The notes: generated by a model not told the origin, from the sequence alone. Positions 1 to 9,663 are shown, counted from the first letter of the stretch. The stretch: DNA of 64,000 nucleotides from Devosia indica (GCF_003056405.1 NZ_PYVZ01000015.1:50121-114120), one strand, 5' to 3'. Numbers and translations are program-made.

Positions 1-790
1 TATCGGCGGCCTCATAGAGGGTGAGCGGGATGTTCTGCAGACCCGCCAGCCAGATCACCATGTGAAAGCCCACTGCCTGCCAGATCGACATGACGATGAT
101 GGCGAACATGGCCGTGTCGGGATTGCCAAGCCAATCGATGGGCTGGAACTGCCCGAAACTGAGAAATTGCAGGAGGTTGTTCAAAAGCCCGCTGCGCCCG
201 TCATAAATGAAGCGCCAGAGCAGCGACACGACCACGATCGAGACCACTACAGGCATGAAATAGACGGTTCGGAAAACGTTAATGCCGCGCAGTTTCTGGT
301 TGATCATCAGGGCCAGCAAGAGCGCAATCCCTGATTGCAGCGGCGCCACCACCGCCACGAAGAACAGCGTATTGGTGAGAGCCTTCATGAAAACGAGGTC
401 ACGGGCAAGGACCAGCACCTTGCTCTCGCCCCAGCTCCAGCCGAACCATTCTCGCATGCCCTCAAGCTGGGGATAGTCCGGATTGTTTCGGGTGAACTCG
501 CGCACCCGCGGATAGCTCAATTCGCCAGTCTCGCTGACAATGAGGCTGCCGTCTTCGGTCCGCTCAGGCTCCAGCACCAGCGCGCCCACGCCCAGCAATT
601 GCTCGAAATTGCTGGTTCCCACGAACTGGGTCGGATTGGGTGAAATCAGGCGCTGATTGGTGAAGGAGAACCAGAAGGCCAAAAGAAAGGGCACGATCAG
701 GAACAGGGTCACCAGAGCCAGGGCCGGACCACTCATCAGCCAGCCGGCCAGCGAGTGGGACTGCAGCGATTTGGTTCTTGTCGGACGCAT
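1..790 (-). CDS. Sugar ABC transporter permease, MalF/UgpA type (partial, cut by window start)
   Basis: Inner-membrane permease of a carbohydrate ABC importer. The reading frame opens at the ATG at 790-788 and is still open at base 1, giving 263 residues with no stop. It starts with a short basic tail, then a first membrane helix (LVTLFLIVPFLLAFWFSF), a long periplasmic stretch, and several further helices. The last visible residues are EAAD, the beginning of the EAA loop that contacts the ATPase subunit, so only the C-terminal part is missing. It lies 74 bp downstream of the solute-binding protein gene on the same strand, so the two are very probably one operon under the LacI-type regulator. 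Substrate is unknown; family assignment is firm. Confidence 0.93.
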   Translation of the reverse strand, partial: MRPTRTKSLQSHSLAGWLMSGPALALVTLFLIVPFLLAFWFSFTNQRLISPNPTQFVGTSNFEQLLGVGALVLEPERTEDGSLIVSETGELSYPRVREFTRNNPDYPQLEGMREWFGWSWGESKVLVLARDLVFMKALTNTLFFVAVVAPLQSGIALLLALMINQKLRGINVFRTVYFMPVVVSIVVVSLLWRFIYDGRSGLLNNLLQFLSFGQFQPIDWLGNPDTAMFAIIVMSIWQAVGFHMVIWLAGLQNIPLTLYEAAD

Positions 791-864
791 GGTTGACCTG
801 CCTTGGGACGCGCGGGGTAGGCCGGTCCGGATGTCTCCGGGCCGGCCGGGCTCGGGAGGGGGAC

Positions 865-2133
865 CTATTGAGCCGTGGCGTAGTTGTTGTTGCGGGCGAT
901 GTCGTCATTGATGGCATCGGTCGCCGCATCGAGCGCATCGACCACGTCAGCGCCATTGGCGATGTCCGAAAGCGCCTTGCGGAATTCGAGCGCCTGGAAC
1001 ACATATCCCGGGGTCACCGGACGCAATGTCGCCTGGGCTTCCGAGAGGCCATAGAAGACTTCAAGCGGTCCGCCTTCCTTGTAGTTCTCGGTCATTGCCG
1101 CTGCTTCGGCCGTGGCAGGGATGAGGCCAATACCGTCGGAGAAGGCCGCCAGATATTCGGGCTGAAGCGCGAACTCGATAAAGGCGCTCGCGCCCTCGGG
1201 ATGCTCGGAGGTCGCCGATACGCCGAACTGCCAGGAAGCGCCGCCGATCTTGGGACCAGTGCCGAAATCGGGCGCGGGCAGGAAGAGAACATCATCGCCC
1301 AGAGCATTGAGCGTATTCACCGCTACCCAATTGCCGTTCCACTGCAGGGCGTAGTCCCCGTCGATGAAGCCGGTTTCATGGTCCGCCATGTCCTGACTGG
1401 TGCCCGGAGCATATTCATTGGTGAACAGGCTCTGCCACCATTCGCCGAATTCGATGGCCGCATCACCATTGAGCGCGCCTTCGGCGGTCTGGTAGGACGA
1501 GCGGTCAACCATGTCGCCGCCAAAGCTCCACAGGAACGGACCAAAGGCATAGGGATACCATTCGCCCTGATCGGCCATGCCCAGGTTCAGCGGATATTCG
1601 AATTCGCCCGATTCCTTGAGGGTGGCGAGGATTTCGTCGAACTCTTCGCGGGTCCAGGGCTCATCGAGCGTTGGAATGCGGATGTCGAATTTTTCAAGCG
1701 TCGACCGGCGCGCATACATGGCAATGGCCGCGTCCCACAGGCCAACCGAATAGACTTCGCCATTATATTTGCCGATCGCACCAGGCAGGAAACCGTCAAG
1801 GGCGCCCTCGGAGAGTTGCAGCGGCTGCATATAGCCCGCCCAGGCCCAGTTGGGCATGACCGGTCCATCCACATCGATGATGTCGGGCAGATTGCCGGCC
1901 ACGGCCGCGGCGACGACCGAGTCGTTATAGGCCGCCTGCGGGAATTCCTGCAGCGTGACAGTCCAGTCGGACTGGGACCCGTTGAAATCGGAGATAATTG
2001 TGTTGATCAGGTCGCGTTCAACGGTGCTGCCGGCGCCGTGATACCACATGGTCAGCTCGGTCTGCGCGAAAGCGGCAGTGCTCATCGCCGTGGCGATGGC
2101 GAGGCTGGTCGTCAAAAGACGTAGGGACTTCAT
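865..2133 (-). CDS. Extracellular solute-binding protein of sugar ABC importer (family 1)
   Basis: 422-residue periplasmic binding protein that captures a sugar and delivers it to the membrane permease. Residues 1-23 form a signal peptide (MKSLRLLTTSLAIATAMSTAAFA, cleavage before QTE). The mature start TELTMWYHGAG and the later aromatic-rich segments (WNGNWVAVN, GGASWQFGVSA) are typical of family 1 (UgpB/MalE-like) proteins, and the length is normal. The start ATG is preceded by AAGGAGG and overlaps the TGA of the upstream lacI-type gene in ATGA, so translation is probably coupled. Expression is expected to be sugar-induced through that regulator. The exact substrate cannot be read from sequence. 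Confidence 0.95.
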   Translation of the reverse strand: MKSLRLLTTSLAIATAMSTAAFAQTELTMWYHGAGSTVERDLINTIISDFNGSQSDWTVTLQEFPQAAYNDSVVAAAVAGNLPDIIDVDGPVMPNWAWAGYMQPLQLSEGALDGFLPGAIGKYNGEVYSVGLWDAAIAMYARRSTLEKFDIRIPTLDEPWTREEFDEILATLKESGEFEYPLNLGMADQGEWYPYAFGPFLWSFGGDMVDRSSYQTAEGALNGDAAIEFGEWWQSLFTNEYAPGTSQDMADHETGFIDGDYALQWNGNWVAVNTLNALGDDVLFLPAPDFGTGPKIGGASWQFGVSATSEHPEGASAFIEFALQPEYLAAFSDGIGLIPATAEAAAMTENYKEGGPLEVFYGLSEAQATLRPVTPGYVFQALEFRKALSDIANGADVVDALDAATDAINDDIARNNNYATAQ

Positions 2134-3206
2134 GTTTCTTTCCTCCTTGAACTCAATTGCGTGACATTGGCGTCACGGGTTTGGACGCTTTCGCGCCAGG
2201 CGACCGGAGCAGAGACCAGTTCGCGGTTCGGCTCGTTGGGTTTGGTGGTGCCGCTTATGATGCGCAGCAGCTTGTCGGCGGCCCGCGCGCCCATGGCGGC
2301 GTAGGGCAACTCGGCGCTGCTCAGGCCCGGATGGAGATGTTCGGCGATCATGCGATAATCGTCATAGCCGGCGACGGACATCTGCTGGGGAATGCTCACC
2401 CCGCGATCGCGCAACAGGCCATAGACGCGCATGGCCATCTTGTCGTTGGCGCAACAGATCACTGTCGGTTCCGCCTTGAGCACGCGATCGAGCGCGTCCC
2501 AGAGCAGATCGAATTCATGGGTTGTGCTGGGCAGGGCGCCCACCTGAACCAGCCCTTCATCGACCGCAATGCCATTGTCCCGATGGGCGCGGCGATAGCC
2601 GGCAACGCGCAGATCGCAAGCCACATAGTGTTCGGGCAGGGTGAGATAGGCGATCCTTTGGTGGCCGCGCCGGATCAGGCCGTCGACCAGGGCATATTGG
2701 GCGCCTTCATCGTCCGGCAGGACGCAGGGCGTCTCCTGGGCGTCAAAGCAGTTGACCAGAACGATCGGCCGGTCCCTCAGGGACGCAGGCAGGCTGACTT
2801 CACGGTGGTACTCGGCCACATAAAGGATGCCCTCGACCCGGTGCTCACGGAAGGTCTGCAAGAGGGTCGGAATGCGCTCGGCCTGGCCACCGCTATCGGC
2901 AACAAGCAGGGTGCGGTTGGACTGGTCGATGACACGCTGCGCGCCCTGGACGAGATAGATTTCGGGTAGGCCCGCATCTTCGAAGTGATGGGTTGAACTG
3001 ATGGCGCCCGTAATCATGCCGATCAGGCCCGAGCGTTGCGAGCGCATGGTGCGGGCAGCACTGGAGGGGACATAGTTGAGCGCCGCCATGGCCTGCTTGA
3101 CGGCCTCGCGCGTTGCCTGGTTGACCGGCGCATCGCCGTTCATCACCCGGCTCACCGTCTTGGGTGAGACCCCTGCAGCCTTGGCAACATCATAAATCGT
3201 GGCCAC
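2130..3206 (-). CDS. LacI-family transcriptional regulator
   Basis: 358-residue repressor of the downstream sugar ABC operon. The N-terminus carries the LacI-type helix-turn-helix (TIYDVAKAAGVSPKTVSRVM) and hinge (AMAALNYVPSSAARTMRS), followed by a periplasmic-binding-protein-like sensor domain with the characteristic GLIGMITG start and a CANDKMA segment. I chose the GTG at 3206-3204 because GGAGGAGG lies 6 bases upstream and the protein then begins VATIYDVAKAAG, as usual for the family; an in-frame upstream ATG at 3239 has no such support. It is first in the operon, unusual but known for autoregulated sugar operons. Effector unknown. Confidence 0.94.
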   Translation of the reverse strand: MATIYDVAKAAGVSPKTVSRVMNGDAPVNQATREAVKQAMAALNYVPSSAARTMRSQRSGLIGMITGAISSTHHFEDAGLPEIYLVQGAQRVIDQSNRTLLVADSGGQAERIPTLLQTFREHRVEGILYVAEYHREVSLPASLRDRPIVLVNCFDAQETPCVLPDDEGAQYALVDGLIRRGHQRIAYLTLPEHYVACDLRVAGYRRAHRDNGIAVDEGLVQVGALPSTTHEFDLLWDALDRVLKAEPTVICCANDKMAMRVYGLLRDRGVSIPQQMSVAGYDDYRMIAEHLHPGLSSAELPYAAMGARAADKLLRIISGTTKPNEPNRELVSAPVAWRESVQTRDANVTQLSSRRKET

Positions 3207-3259
3207 GTCATTCCTCCTCCGGTTGAACTGATGCCCCACTCTAGACGCTCTGGTCGGTT

Positions 3260-3273
3260 GGGAAACGGTTCAC
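3260..3273. promoter_or_regulatory. Possible LacI-type operator (AAACGGTT core)
   Basis: GGGAAACGGTTCAC fits the family pattern of AA-n-CG-n-TT around a central CG and lies about 55 bp upstream of the lacI-type start, where a promoter would be expected. Symmetry is imperfect, so this is a weaker candidate than the palindrome at 3295-3322. Confidence 0.4.
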
Positions 3274-3294
3274 CGTGATGCCGCAGGTGTTCTA

Positions 3295-3322
3295 TGACAC
3301 CGATGTCATGACATCGGTGTCA
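3295..3322. promoter_or_regulatory. Perfect 28-bp palindrome: two abutting operator-like half sites
   Basis: The left 14 bp (TGACACCGATGTCA) and right 14 bp (TGACATCGGTGTCA) are exact reverse complements. Each is itself a near-palindrome with a central CG, the LacI-family operator shape. The site lies 89 bp upstream of the lacI-type GTG and 170 bp upstream of the divergent gene at 3493, so it could control either side. Inference: autoregulatory operator of the ABC operon. Confidence 0.6.
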
Positions 3323-3492
3323 CAAATGCAGGAGGAAGCCTCCTGTGTCAAGCGCTTTGCTGCAAGATGACCACTCGATGGCCCGATGGCGGTCTCGTCA
3401 GGAGCCGAAGACGGTCTTTCTAAACACTTTGATTGCTTTACAGCGCGCAGGCCAAAATGGTTTAATTCCCTGCGGTTGAGGGAGCTGCGCAA

Positions 3493-3858
3493 ATGAGATC
3501 TTGCCTTGTGGCCGTGTTGTCGATTGTCTTTGTTTCGACGGCTGGCGCGGTTTGCGATTTCTGCAATCCGAGCATTCGCCTCAACGAGCGTGTCGCTGCC
3601 TGTTTTTCAGAACAGTTCGAAGCCGAACTGGTCCGGCTCGAAACGGAGGGCCGGGGGTTTGTCCTGGTCGACCTGACCCAGTGCGTTGACGAAAAGACAC
3701 GTGGGCTTCCCGGCGCCAATACAGATCGGGACAGCGAGGTGATCGACACCTCTTTTGTGGCCGATGAGGCCGCACTGCGCTGTATCAATGCAGAGATCGG
3801 CCGGCTGGCCGGCTCGCTTGATCCGGTGGTCCGGCTGGACCTGACCGCATGCCCCTAG
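3493..3858 (+). CDS. Small exported cysteine-containing protein, unknown function
   Basis: 121 residues. Residues 1-19 form a signal peptide (MRSCLVAVLSIVFVSTAGA), followed directly by VCDFC, a CxxC pair. The mature protein has further cysteines (VAACF, TQCVD, ALRCI, LTACP), suggesting disulfides in the periplasm. Two similar hydrophobic-acidic stretches (FVLVDLTQC and VVRLDLTAC) hint at an internal repeat. GAGGGAG stands just before the ATG. The gene overlaps the next one by 10 bp, and that one overlaps the CHAT gene, so the three form an operon; it is probably a partner of the exported CHAT protein. No family recognised. Confidence 0.75.
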   Translation: MRSCLVAVLSIVFVSTAGAVCDFCNPSIRLNERVAACFSEQFEAELVRLETEGRGFVLVDLTQCVDEKTRGLPGANTDRDSEVIDTSFVADEAALRCINAEIGRLAGSLDPVVRLDLTACP

Positions 3859-4481
3859 ATCTGCTAGAAAAGGCCACCGCAAACAACAGCGAGGCAGAGC
3901 CTGCCTCTGAGCCCAGGCAAAAAAACGGATGGCTCGCCCGCGCTGACAGTCTGCTATCGCCCATTATCAAGATCTTCGCCGTCATCGCAGTCCTGGCGGG
4001 CGCCCTTGAGTATTTCCAGCACGTGCAGGACAACCGGATCGAACGCTCGCTGGCCGAGGTTGAGAACTGGGATGGCGGCGGCTATCGCGCTGCCTATGGC
4101 GAGCTTAACGCCATTATCTGGCCCTTCTATCAGCAACAGGCAGAGTTCATCGCGGATCTGAGGCCGGATCAGCAGGCACTGATTTATGCCAATATCGGCG
4201 AGCGTGTGACCGGTCAGGATGACCAGTTCGATGCCCAGGCCGACCGGCTGGTCGACGATCTCTTCTACTTCTTCGATCGAATTGCTCTATGTGCCCACCA
4301 GCGGATCTGTGATTTTGATGTCCTCAATGCCTTTTTGGGCACCGAGGTGATCGATTTCTGGCGTTATTTTTCCGAATATGCAGAGCGACGGCGTGACGCG
4401 GGCTATGGGAATTACGGCCTTTGGACCGAGCGCTTTGCCAAGGCCGAAATCGCGAGGGCGTCTTGGCTGCTCGGCTTCTAA
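3849..4481 (+). CDS. Membrane-anchored protein of unknown function in CHAT operon
   Basis: 210 residues. An N-terminal polar stretch is followed by one membrane segment at about residues 38-56 (PIIKIFAVIAVLAGALEYF), then a helical soluble domain rich in aromatic and acidic residues (FYQQQAEFIADLRPDQQA, LVDDLFYFFDRIALCAHQRICDFDVLNAF). It is therefore tethered by one helix. This architecture resembles small membrane proteins annotated only as DUFs; I do not recognise the family. It overlaps the preceding exported protein gene by 10 bp and the following CHAT gene by 19 bp, so co-translation and a shared role are likely. Confidence 0.75.
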   Translation: MPLDLLEKATANNSEAEPASEPRQKNGWLARADSLLSPIIKIFAVIAVLAGALEYFQHVQDNRIERSLAEVENWDGGGYRAAYGELNAIIWPFYQQQAEFIADLRPDQQALIYANIGERVTGQDDQFDAQADRLVDDLFYFFDRIALCAHQRICDFDVLNAFLGTEVIDFWRYFSEYAERRRDAGYGNYGLWTERFAKAEIARASWLLGF

Positions 4482-7400
4482 AGCGGGCTGTTCTCGCAAT
4501 TGCTGTCTTTTGTGCTCTCGCAGCCCAGGGCATGGTGCGCGCAGAGGATCTAAGCCTTGCAGAGCGCCTGCCTGTGCAGGAAAGGCTGATCGATTTAGGG
4601 CATCTCGATGGTGCGGCCGACGGCGTCTTCGGTCCGATGACGCGGGCAGCCATAGGGGCCTATCAGACGGCGCTCGGGCGCACCGAAACCGGAAATCTGA
4701 GTGGTGAGGAAGTCTCGACGCTGCTGGCTCCATTGCCGCTTGAGGGCTTCGACCTGCTCGACAATACAGACCTTGTCGGCGCCGACTACCGCAGCGGCAT
4801 GTCCGACCCCAATCTCAGAAATATCGGGCTGGGCGCCTGTCAGGCCAGCTGCGCCTCCGAAACACGCTGCACGGCCTTCACATATAATGTCGGCGCCAGG
4901 GTCTGCTTTCTCAAATACGACGCTCTTGGCCGTTCTGCATTCCCCGGCGCGGTCTCCGGAACCCGGCTGGCGTCAGGCCTTGCCGCAGGCGCTGGGGACG
5001 CGGCTGTAGCTGCGTTTGATCGGCTTGAAAATGTCGACCTGCCTCATAATGATTTCCGCTCCGGCATGTCGGAGCCGGCCCTCAAGGGCATCGATCTGGA
5101 CGCCTGCGAAGCACAATGCGCCGATGACGGGCGCTGCGGGGCCTATACTTACAATAGCCCGGCCAAGGTCTGTTTCCTCAAATCTGCGGCGGCCGAGCCC
5201 GTCGGGTTTTCGGGTGCCTTTTCGGGCATCAAGCGCGCTGTAACTGTATCGAGCGTCGCCGACCTCTGGGTGCGCGATCCTTCGCGGCTCATGGACTGGG
5301 CACGTGAGACGATCGCCCGATACGCGCCGGAGACGCCCCCGCTGCGCTTCGACAGCCCCATCGGTGAACTGGCGGATCGCCCCATTCCCGGTCTTGGCCA
5401 GGATCCAGCCTATGATTTGAGCGTCCTGGCCGGCGAGGTCACGATTGTCTCCCCGGGCCAGGGCAATTGGGCCATCACCAGGCGCATGGGAGAAAACTTC
5501 GAGCATCTGGAGACAGATCGGCTGGTTTTGGGAGGACGGTATCGGGACTGGCTTGCGACCACCGCCGCATGGCGCGCCTCGTATTCTGACCAGAGCCGGT
5601 CTGAAGTCGGTGCCTTTGCGCCTCAGCTTGAGGCCATTATCGCCGAACTCGATAGTCGCCACGGAGAGGGCAATCCGCTGTCAGGCTATGTCAAGCTGGA
5701 CCTCGCCCTGGCGCTTGGCCAGCTTTACGATGCGCGCCGGGAAAAGGAGCAGCGCGACACTCATCTGGAACGAACCGATCGGCTCAAGCGCGAGGCGTTC
5801 AGCGCCATGGCACGGGTCTATTCCGGCGCGCCCGAACTGGCGCGTATCCTGCATTTGCGGGCCGTCGCCGCCATCACCTCCGGCCTCCCCGATGGAGGCT
5901 ATTGCAAGGATCGCGAAGCAAGCATGGCTTATTCTGCCGGGGCAAAACTTCTGGCCATGGCCGATGCCGGCGATTTATGGGTTGGCAATGCGCTGGCCGA
6001 CGCTGCGGGCTGCGCTGAGGGCGAGGAACGGGTCGCACTGTTCGAGCAGGCGGCGCCCCTGCTCAGGGAAAGCGACAGTCAATATGCCGGGGTGCTGATG
6101 CAACTCGGGGTTGCGCGGGCCCAGGCCGGGGACCCCGAAGGGGCAAAAGCTGCGATCCTCAACGCCATGGCGCTCTACAGGGGCCAAGCCTATGCCAGTG
6201 CCTATGGCTGGATGCACAACTGGTTCGATCACTTCGACCTCGTTCAGGATCTCGGGCTTGAAGACGAAATCGATCTCATGTTCGCGCATCGTTTCGTTCA
6301 GGCCCTAAGCGATGGGCCGCAATCGAACCGGGCCGAAATGTCGAGCTATTTTGGCACCGCCAGGGAATTGGAGCGGCTCGGCCGGTTCGAGGTGGCTGAC
6401 ATGTTCTATGCTGCCATCGCCGGGGCATGGGATGGTGATCCGACCACGCCAGCCACGCTCATCACCGCCCAGGCCATCAATGACCGCGACTACGCCGAGG
6501 CCGAGGCAATGGCGGCGCGCCTTCTCGCGCTTACCCCGCCCGGCTCCAACGCGGCGCTTCGGGTGGAATTCCTGTCCATGCTGGCGCAGGCCGCTCAACT
6601 GGCGGGCGAGTTCGAACGATCTGCGGACTATGCACAACAGGCTCTGGTCGAGATCGGCTCGGCCAATCTGGGTCAGGACCCTAAATTTGCCGAGGCTGTT
6701 CGCGTGCTTGAGGGGCAGATCACCGCAGCGCTGCAGGCGAGCGGGAGCGGCAGGCACATTGATGCTGCAATTGACGACTTTGCGAGGCGTCTCGAGGAAG
6801 CCTGCGCGACCGGCTATGCGGTTCCCGAATTGCCTGAGACCTTCGTGACCCAGGAGCTCGAGCGCAGTCTCTTCTTCCCCGAGCTGGCCGGCAAATATGC
6901 CCAGTGTGCCCACGCCCAGTTCGACCGGCGCTTCATGGTCGAGCAGGAATTCGGCTCGGTGGATGTGACCGGCATCGAGAGCTATTTCCGCACTCTGGTC
7001 GCACTGGGACAGACCGAGCAGGCCTGGACCGATTTCGCCCGCATTCTGGCCGTCGAGCCAGAGCCCCGCGAGCGGGAAGAGCATGATGGCTGGGCCATAA
7101 GGCGCAATCTCGAGCGTCTCAATGCAGCCACGCGTGCCGCCATTCTCGAGGGCGATACTGGTTTTGCCGGCAGGCTGGCGGAGGCGGTGATCGGACATGT
7201 TGAGGCGGTGCTGAATCATTTGATCGCACTCGACATGGCCCATGATGAAGTCGCGGCCTCGATCTTGATGCTCAAGACACTGGGAGAGGAGGATCGCTTT
7301 ATCCGCCTCGCAACAATCTTCGACAAGAACCGGGAAGAGCGGGAGATGGGCTATTCCTGCTATGGCGTTGTCTGCGACCTTGCCATCGAACTCAGGCAAT

Positions 7401-9286
7401 CGCGGGGCGATCTGGCCGGCGTCGAGGACTATTCAGAGCGCCTCAATAACGGCCTCATCCTTTTTATGTCGGGCGCCAGTGCGGACTCAAGCGAGATGGA
7501 AGCCATCATGGCCGAGGCCGAGCAACTGGGCATAAAGGCCATGCGCATGGGCCTGCCTGCCACCGCCTTTGCCTATTTCTCGACCGCCGGGGCAGAGGTT
7601 GAGACGATCCTTGCAGACCCCTTGCCGCTCTCTTCTTTGAAGAAAGTGAGTGTCTCCGGGGCCTATGCCCAGGCGCTGGTTGCGACGGGTCGCGAGAAAT
7701 CGGCCTTCCAGATCACGCGCCATTTGCTTTTGGCCGCGCGCGAGCGTGTCGCGGGTGCCGACGCATTTGCGGCCGATAGCCTTCTGAGTTGGTCGAACGA
7801 ACTGGACGAGGTTCTTGAGGCATTTCTGGCCGTAGCGCCGGTTGGGGAAGGACAAGGGTTTAGCGCCGCGATTGCCCAGGATGTGTTGTTCGCCGTCCAG
7901 TTCCTTCAGGCTTCGGGCACCTCGGCAACCCTGAGCGAGCTGGCTGCTCGTGGCGCTTCACCATCTTTGGGGACGCCCTATCGCCAATATCTCGATGTCG
8001 TCCGGCAAATTGACGACTTGGTCGCTCAACTGGGGGAAGGCGGTTCAACCGCAGAGCTCACCCCGGCACTGGATCAACTGCGCTTCGAACGCCAGACCCT
8101 GGCCCAGACCATTGCGCAAGCAGACCCGGATTTCTTCCGGCTTGGGCGGCTGCAATTTGCTGACACCGAGGCTCTGTCGGCCGTTTTGCAGCAAGGCGAG
8201 GCGATTATGACGACCTATGCCCTGCGTGACGGGCTTGTGCGCGTCTGGGTTGATGAGGAAGGCCTTTATGCGGATCGGAGCGCGGTTGGCGCTGACGGGC
8301 TCGCGCAGATGGTGACGGACTTCCGTCAGAGCATTGTCGGGGACGGTTCGAGCAGCGTAAGGGCGGATCTGGCCTATGAACTGCATGAGACGCTGATGGG
8401 CAGCTTGCTCGAGGGCAGGGCGCATATCCGCCACCTGACGTTTGTCCCCAATGGCGTGCTGGACGGTCTGCCACTGGCAGCGCTGATGACCGATCGACCC
8501 GCAAAGGACCTGCTCACGGGCGAAGAGCTGATGGATCCGGCTCTCCCCTGGCTGGTGAGGCGCCTTGACCTTGCGGCTTTGCCGTCCATGTCTGGCCTGG
8601 TTTCGCTCCGCTCGGGCATGGCCCCCTCAAGGGCGACAAGGGCATTCCTCGGTATCGGCAATCCGGACTATGGTTACACCGATCCTGTGCATGGCCCCCT
8701 GACGTCCCTGCCTGAGACTGAAGCTGAAGTGCGGTTCATCGGGGCCTTGCTCGGGGCCCAGAGCAGCAGGGATCTGCTGTTGCGTGAAGCGGCAACCGAG
8801 GCGAATGTGCGGGCCTTGCCGCTGGACCAGTACCGCATACTGACTTTCGCCACCCATGGATTTATCGCCGAGGGCCTGACCGGTGCCACCGAGCCCGGGC
8901 TGGCTCTTTCGGGATCCACCCTGGAAGAGACCTTGTTCACGCGCTCCGATGTCATGGAGCTTGAACTCGATGCCGACCTTGTCATCCTTTCGGCCTGCAG
9001 CACGGCCAGCTCGGACGGCACCCCGGGGGCAGAAGGGCTTTCGGGCCTGGCCTCCGCCTTCTTCTATGCCGGAACCCGGGGCCTGCTGGTCACGCACTGG
9101 GATATCCCGAGCGGCCCCGCGCTCGATGTGACAACCGGAATGATCGAAGCGCGCAGCCTGGATGGGGCGGTGAGCTGGCCCCGGGCTCTGCAAAGCTCGA
9201 TCCTTGAAATGCTGGACAATCCGCGTTCGCCATTGCATGCGCACCCGGTTTCTTGGGCCGGACATTTTCTGGTCAGCGCGCAATAG
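4463..9286 (+). CDS. Giant exported CHAT-domain (caspase-like) protein with peptidoglycan-binding and PAN domains
   Basis: About 1607 residues. A signal peptide (LLKRAVLAIAVFCALAAQGMVRA) is followed by a peptidoglycan-binding_1 domain (VQERLIDLGHLDGAADGVFG), then two PAN/apple-like domains each starting FD-L-N-DL and containing paired Cys (RCTAFTYN...CFLK; RCGAYTYN...CFLK). A long helical TPR-like middle follows (VLMQLGVARAQAGDPEGAKA). The C-terminal ~350 residues are a CHAT domain with catalytic His in FATHGF (His1465) and Cys in LSACST (Cys1512), both intact. The TTG start at 4463, after GAGGG and right at the signal peptide, is preferred over the in-frame ATG at 4421; either overlaps the previous gene. 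Known CHAT proteins are mostly cytoplasmic proteases (TPR-CHAT, separase-like); export plus wall-binding modules is inferred to place this one in the periplasm. Confidence 0.9.
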   Translation: MAARLLKRAVLAIAVFCALAAQGMVRAEDLSLAERLPVQERLIDLGHLDGAADGVFGPMTRAAIGAYQTALGRTETGNLSGEEVSTLLAPLPLEGFDLLDNTDLVGADYRSGMSDPNLRNIGLGACQASCASETRCTAFTYNVGARVCFLKYDALGRSAFPGAVSGTRLASGLAAGAGDAAVAAFDRLENVDLPHNDFRSGMSEPALKGIDLDACEAQCADDGRCGAYTYNSPAKVCFLKSAAAEPVGFSGAFSGIKRAVTVSSVADLWVRDPSRLMDWARETIARYAPETPPLRFDSPIGELADRPIPGLGQDPAYDLSVLAGEVTIVSPGQGNWAITRRMGENFEHLETDRLVLGGRYRDWLATTAAWRASYSDQSRSEVGAFAPQLEAIIAELDSRHGEGNPLSGYVKLDLALALGQLYDARREKEQRDTHLERTDRLKREAFSAMARVYSGAPELARILHLRAVAAITSGLPDGGYCKDREASMAYSAGAKLLAMADAGDLWVGNALADAAGCAEGEERVALFEQAAPLLRESDSQYAGVLMQLGVARAQAGDPEGAKAAILNAMALYRGQAYASAYGWMHNWFDHFDLVQDLGLEDEIDLMFAHRFVQALSDGPQSNRAEMSSYFGTARELERLGRFEVADMFYAAIAGAWDGDPTTPATLITAQAINDRDYAEAEAMAARLLALTPPGSNAALRVEFLSMLAQAAQLAGEFERSADYAQQALVEIGSANLGQDPKFAEAVRVLEGQITAALQASGSGRHIDAAIDDFARRLEEACATGYAVPELPETFVTQELERSLFFPELAGKYAQCAHAQFDRRFMVEQEFGSVDVTGIESYFRTLVALGQTEQAWTDFARILAVEPEPREREEHDGWAIRRNLERLNAATRAAILEGDTGFAGRLAEAVIGHVEAVLNHLIALDMAHDEVAASILMLKTLGEEDRFIRLATIFDKNREEREMGYSCYGVVCDLAIELRQSRGDLAGVEDYSERLNNGLILFMSGASADSSEMEAIMAEAEQLGIKAMRMGLPATAFAYFSTAGAEVETILADPLPLSSLKKVSVSGAYAQALVATGREKSAFQITRHLLLAARERVAGADAFAADSLLSWSNELDEVLEAFLAVAPVGEGQGFSAAIAQDVLFAVQFLQASGTSATLSELAARGASPSLGTPYRQYLDVVRQIDDLVAQLGEGGSTAELTPALDQLRFERQTLAQTIAQADPDFFRLGRLQFADTEALSAVLQQGEAIMTTYALRDGLVRVWVDEEGLYADRSAVGADGLAQMVTDFRQSIVGDGSSSVRADLAYELHETLMGSLLEGRAHIRHLTFVPNGVLDGLPLAALMTDRPAKDLLTGEELMDPALPWLVRRLDLAALPSMSGLVSLRSGMAPSRATRAFLGIGNPDYGYTDPVHGPLTSLPETEAEVRFIGALLGAQSSRDLLLREAATEANVRALPLDQYRILTFATHGFIAEGLTGATEPGLALSGSTLEETLFTRSDVMELELDADLVILSACSTASSDGTPGAEGLSGLASAFFYAGTRGLLVTHWDIPSGPALDVTTGMIEARSLDGAVSWPRALQSSILEMLDNPRSPLHAHPVSWAGHFLVSAQ

Positions 9287-9647
9287 GGTAGCCCCAGAAG
9301 CGTGATCGGGCATTCGGCTCTGGAGTGCCATGGCAGTAAGGGCTGGGTAATTAAGGTCGTGGTTCTCACGAGGAACGCCACTCCTGTGCTCGCGCCGATT
9401 CCATGGCACGAGGGCGCCCGATCCTTGTGCGTGTGCCTTAGACGCCCGACTTGAATGTCGCCGGCACCCGGGGAAGGGCGTTCTCTAGAGTTTCGACTGC
9501 GTTGCCTTGTCCAGGGCCAGCGGAGCAAACGCGAGACATGCGCCTCCGTTTTCCCATATTAACCATGCGATCGAGGAGTGCTGGAACGAAGGCGGAACCT
9601 TGGGCAGTGTGAGCAATGCCGGATCGATGATCGATTCGGACTGGCCG

Positions 9648-9663
9648 GGCCGCTTAAGCGGCC
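9648..9663. repeat. Perfect 16-bp palindrome GGCCGCTTAAGCGGCC
   Basis: Exact dyad upstream of the GIY-YIG/AAA-M41 operon; no T-run follows, so it is more likely a protein-binding site than a terminator. Confidence 0.7.

Noticed and set aside
778..2124. Long plus-strand frame (448 codons) over the ABC binding protein gene
   Set aside because: It is antisense to a clear family-1 binding protein with signal peptide; composition (many His/Arg/Gly) is that of a shadow frame.
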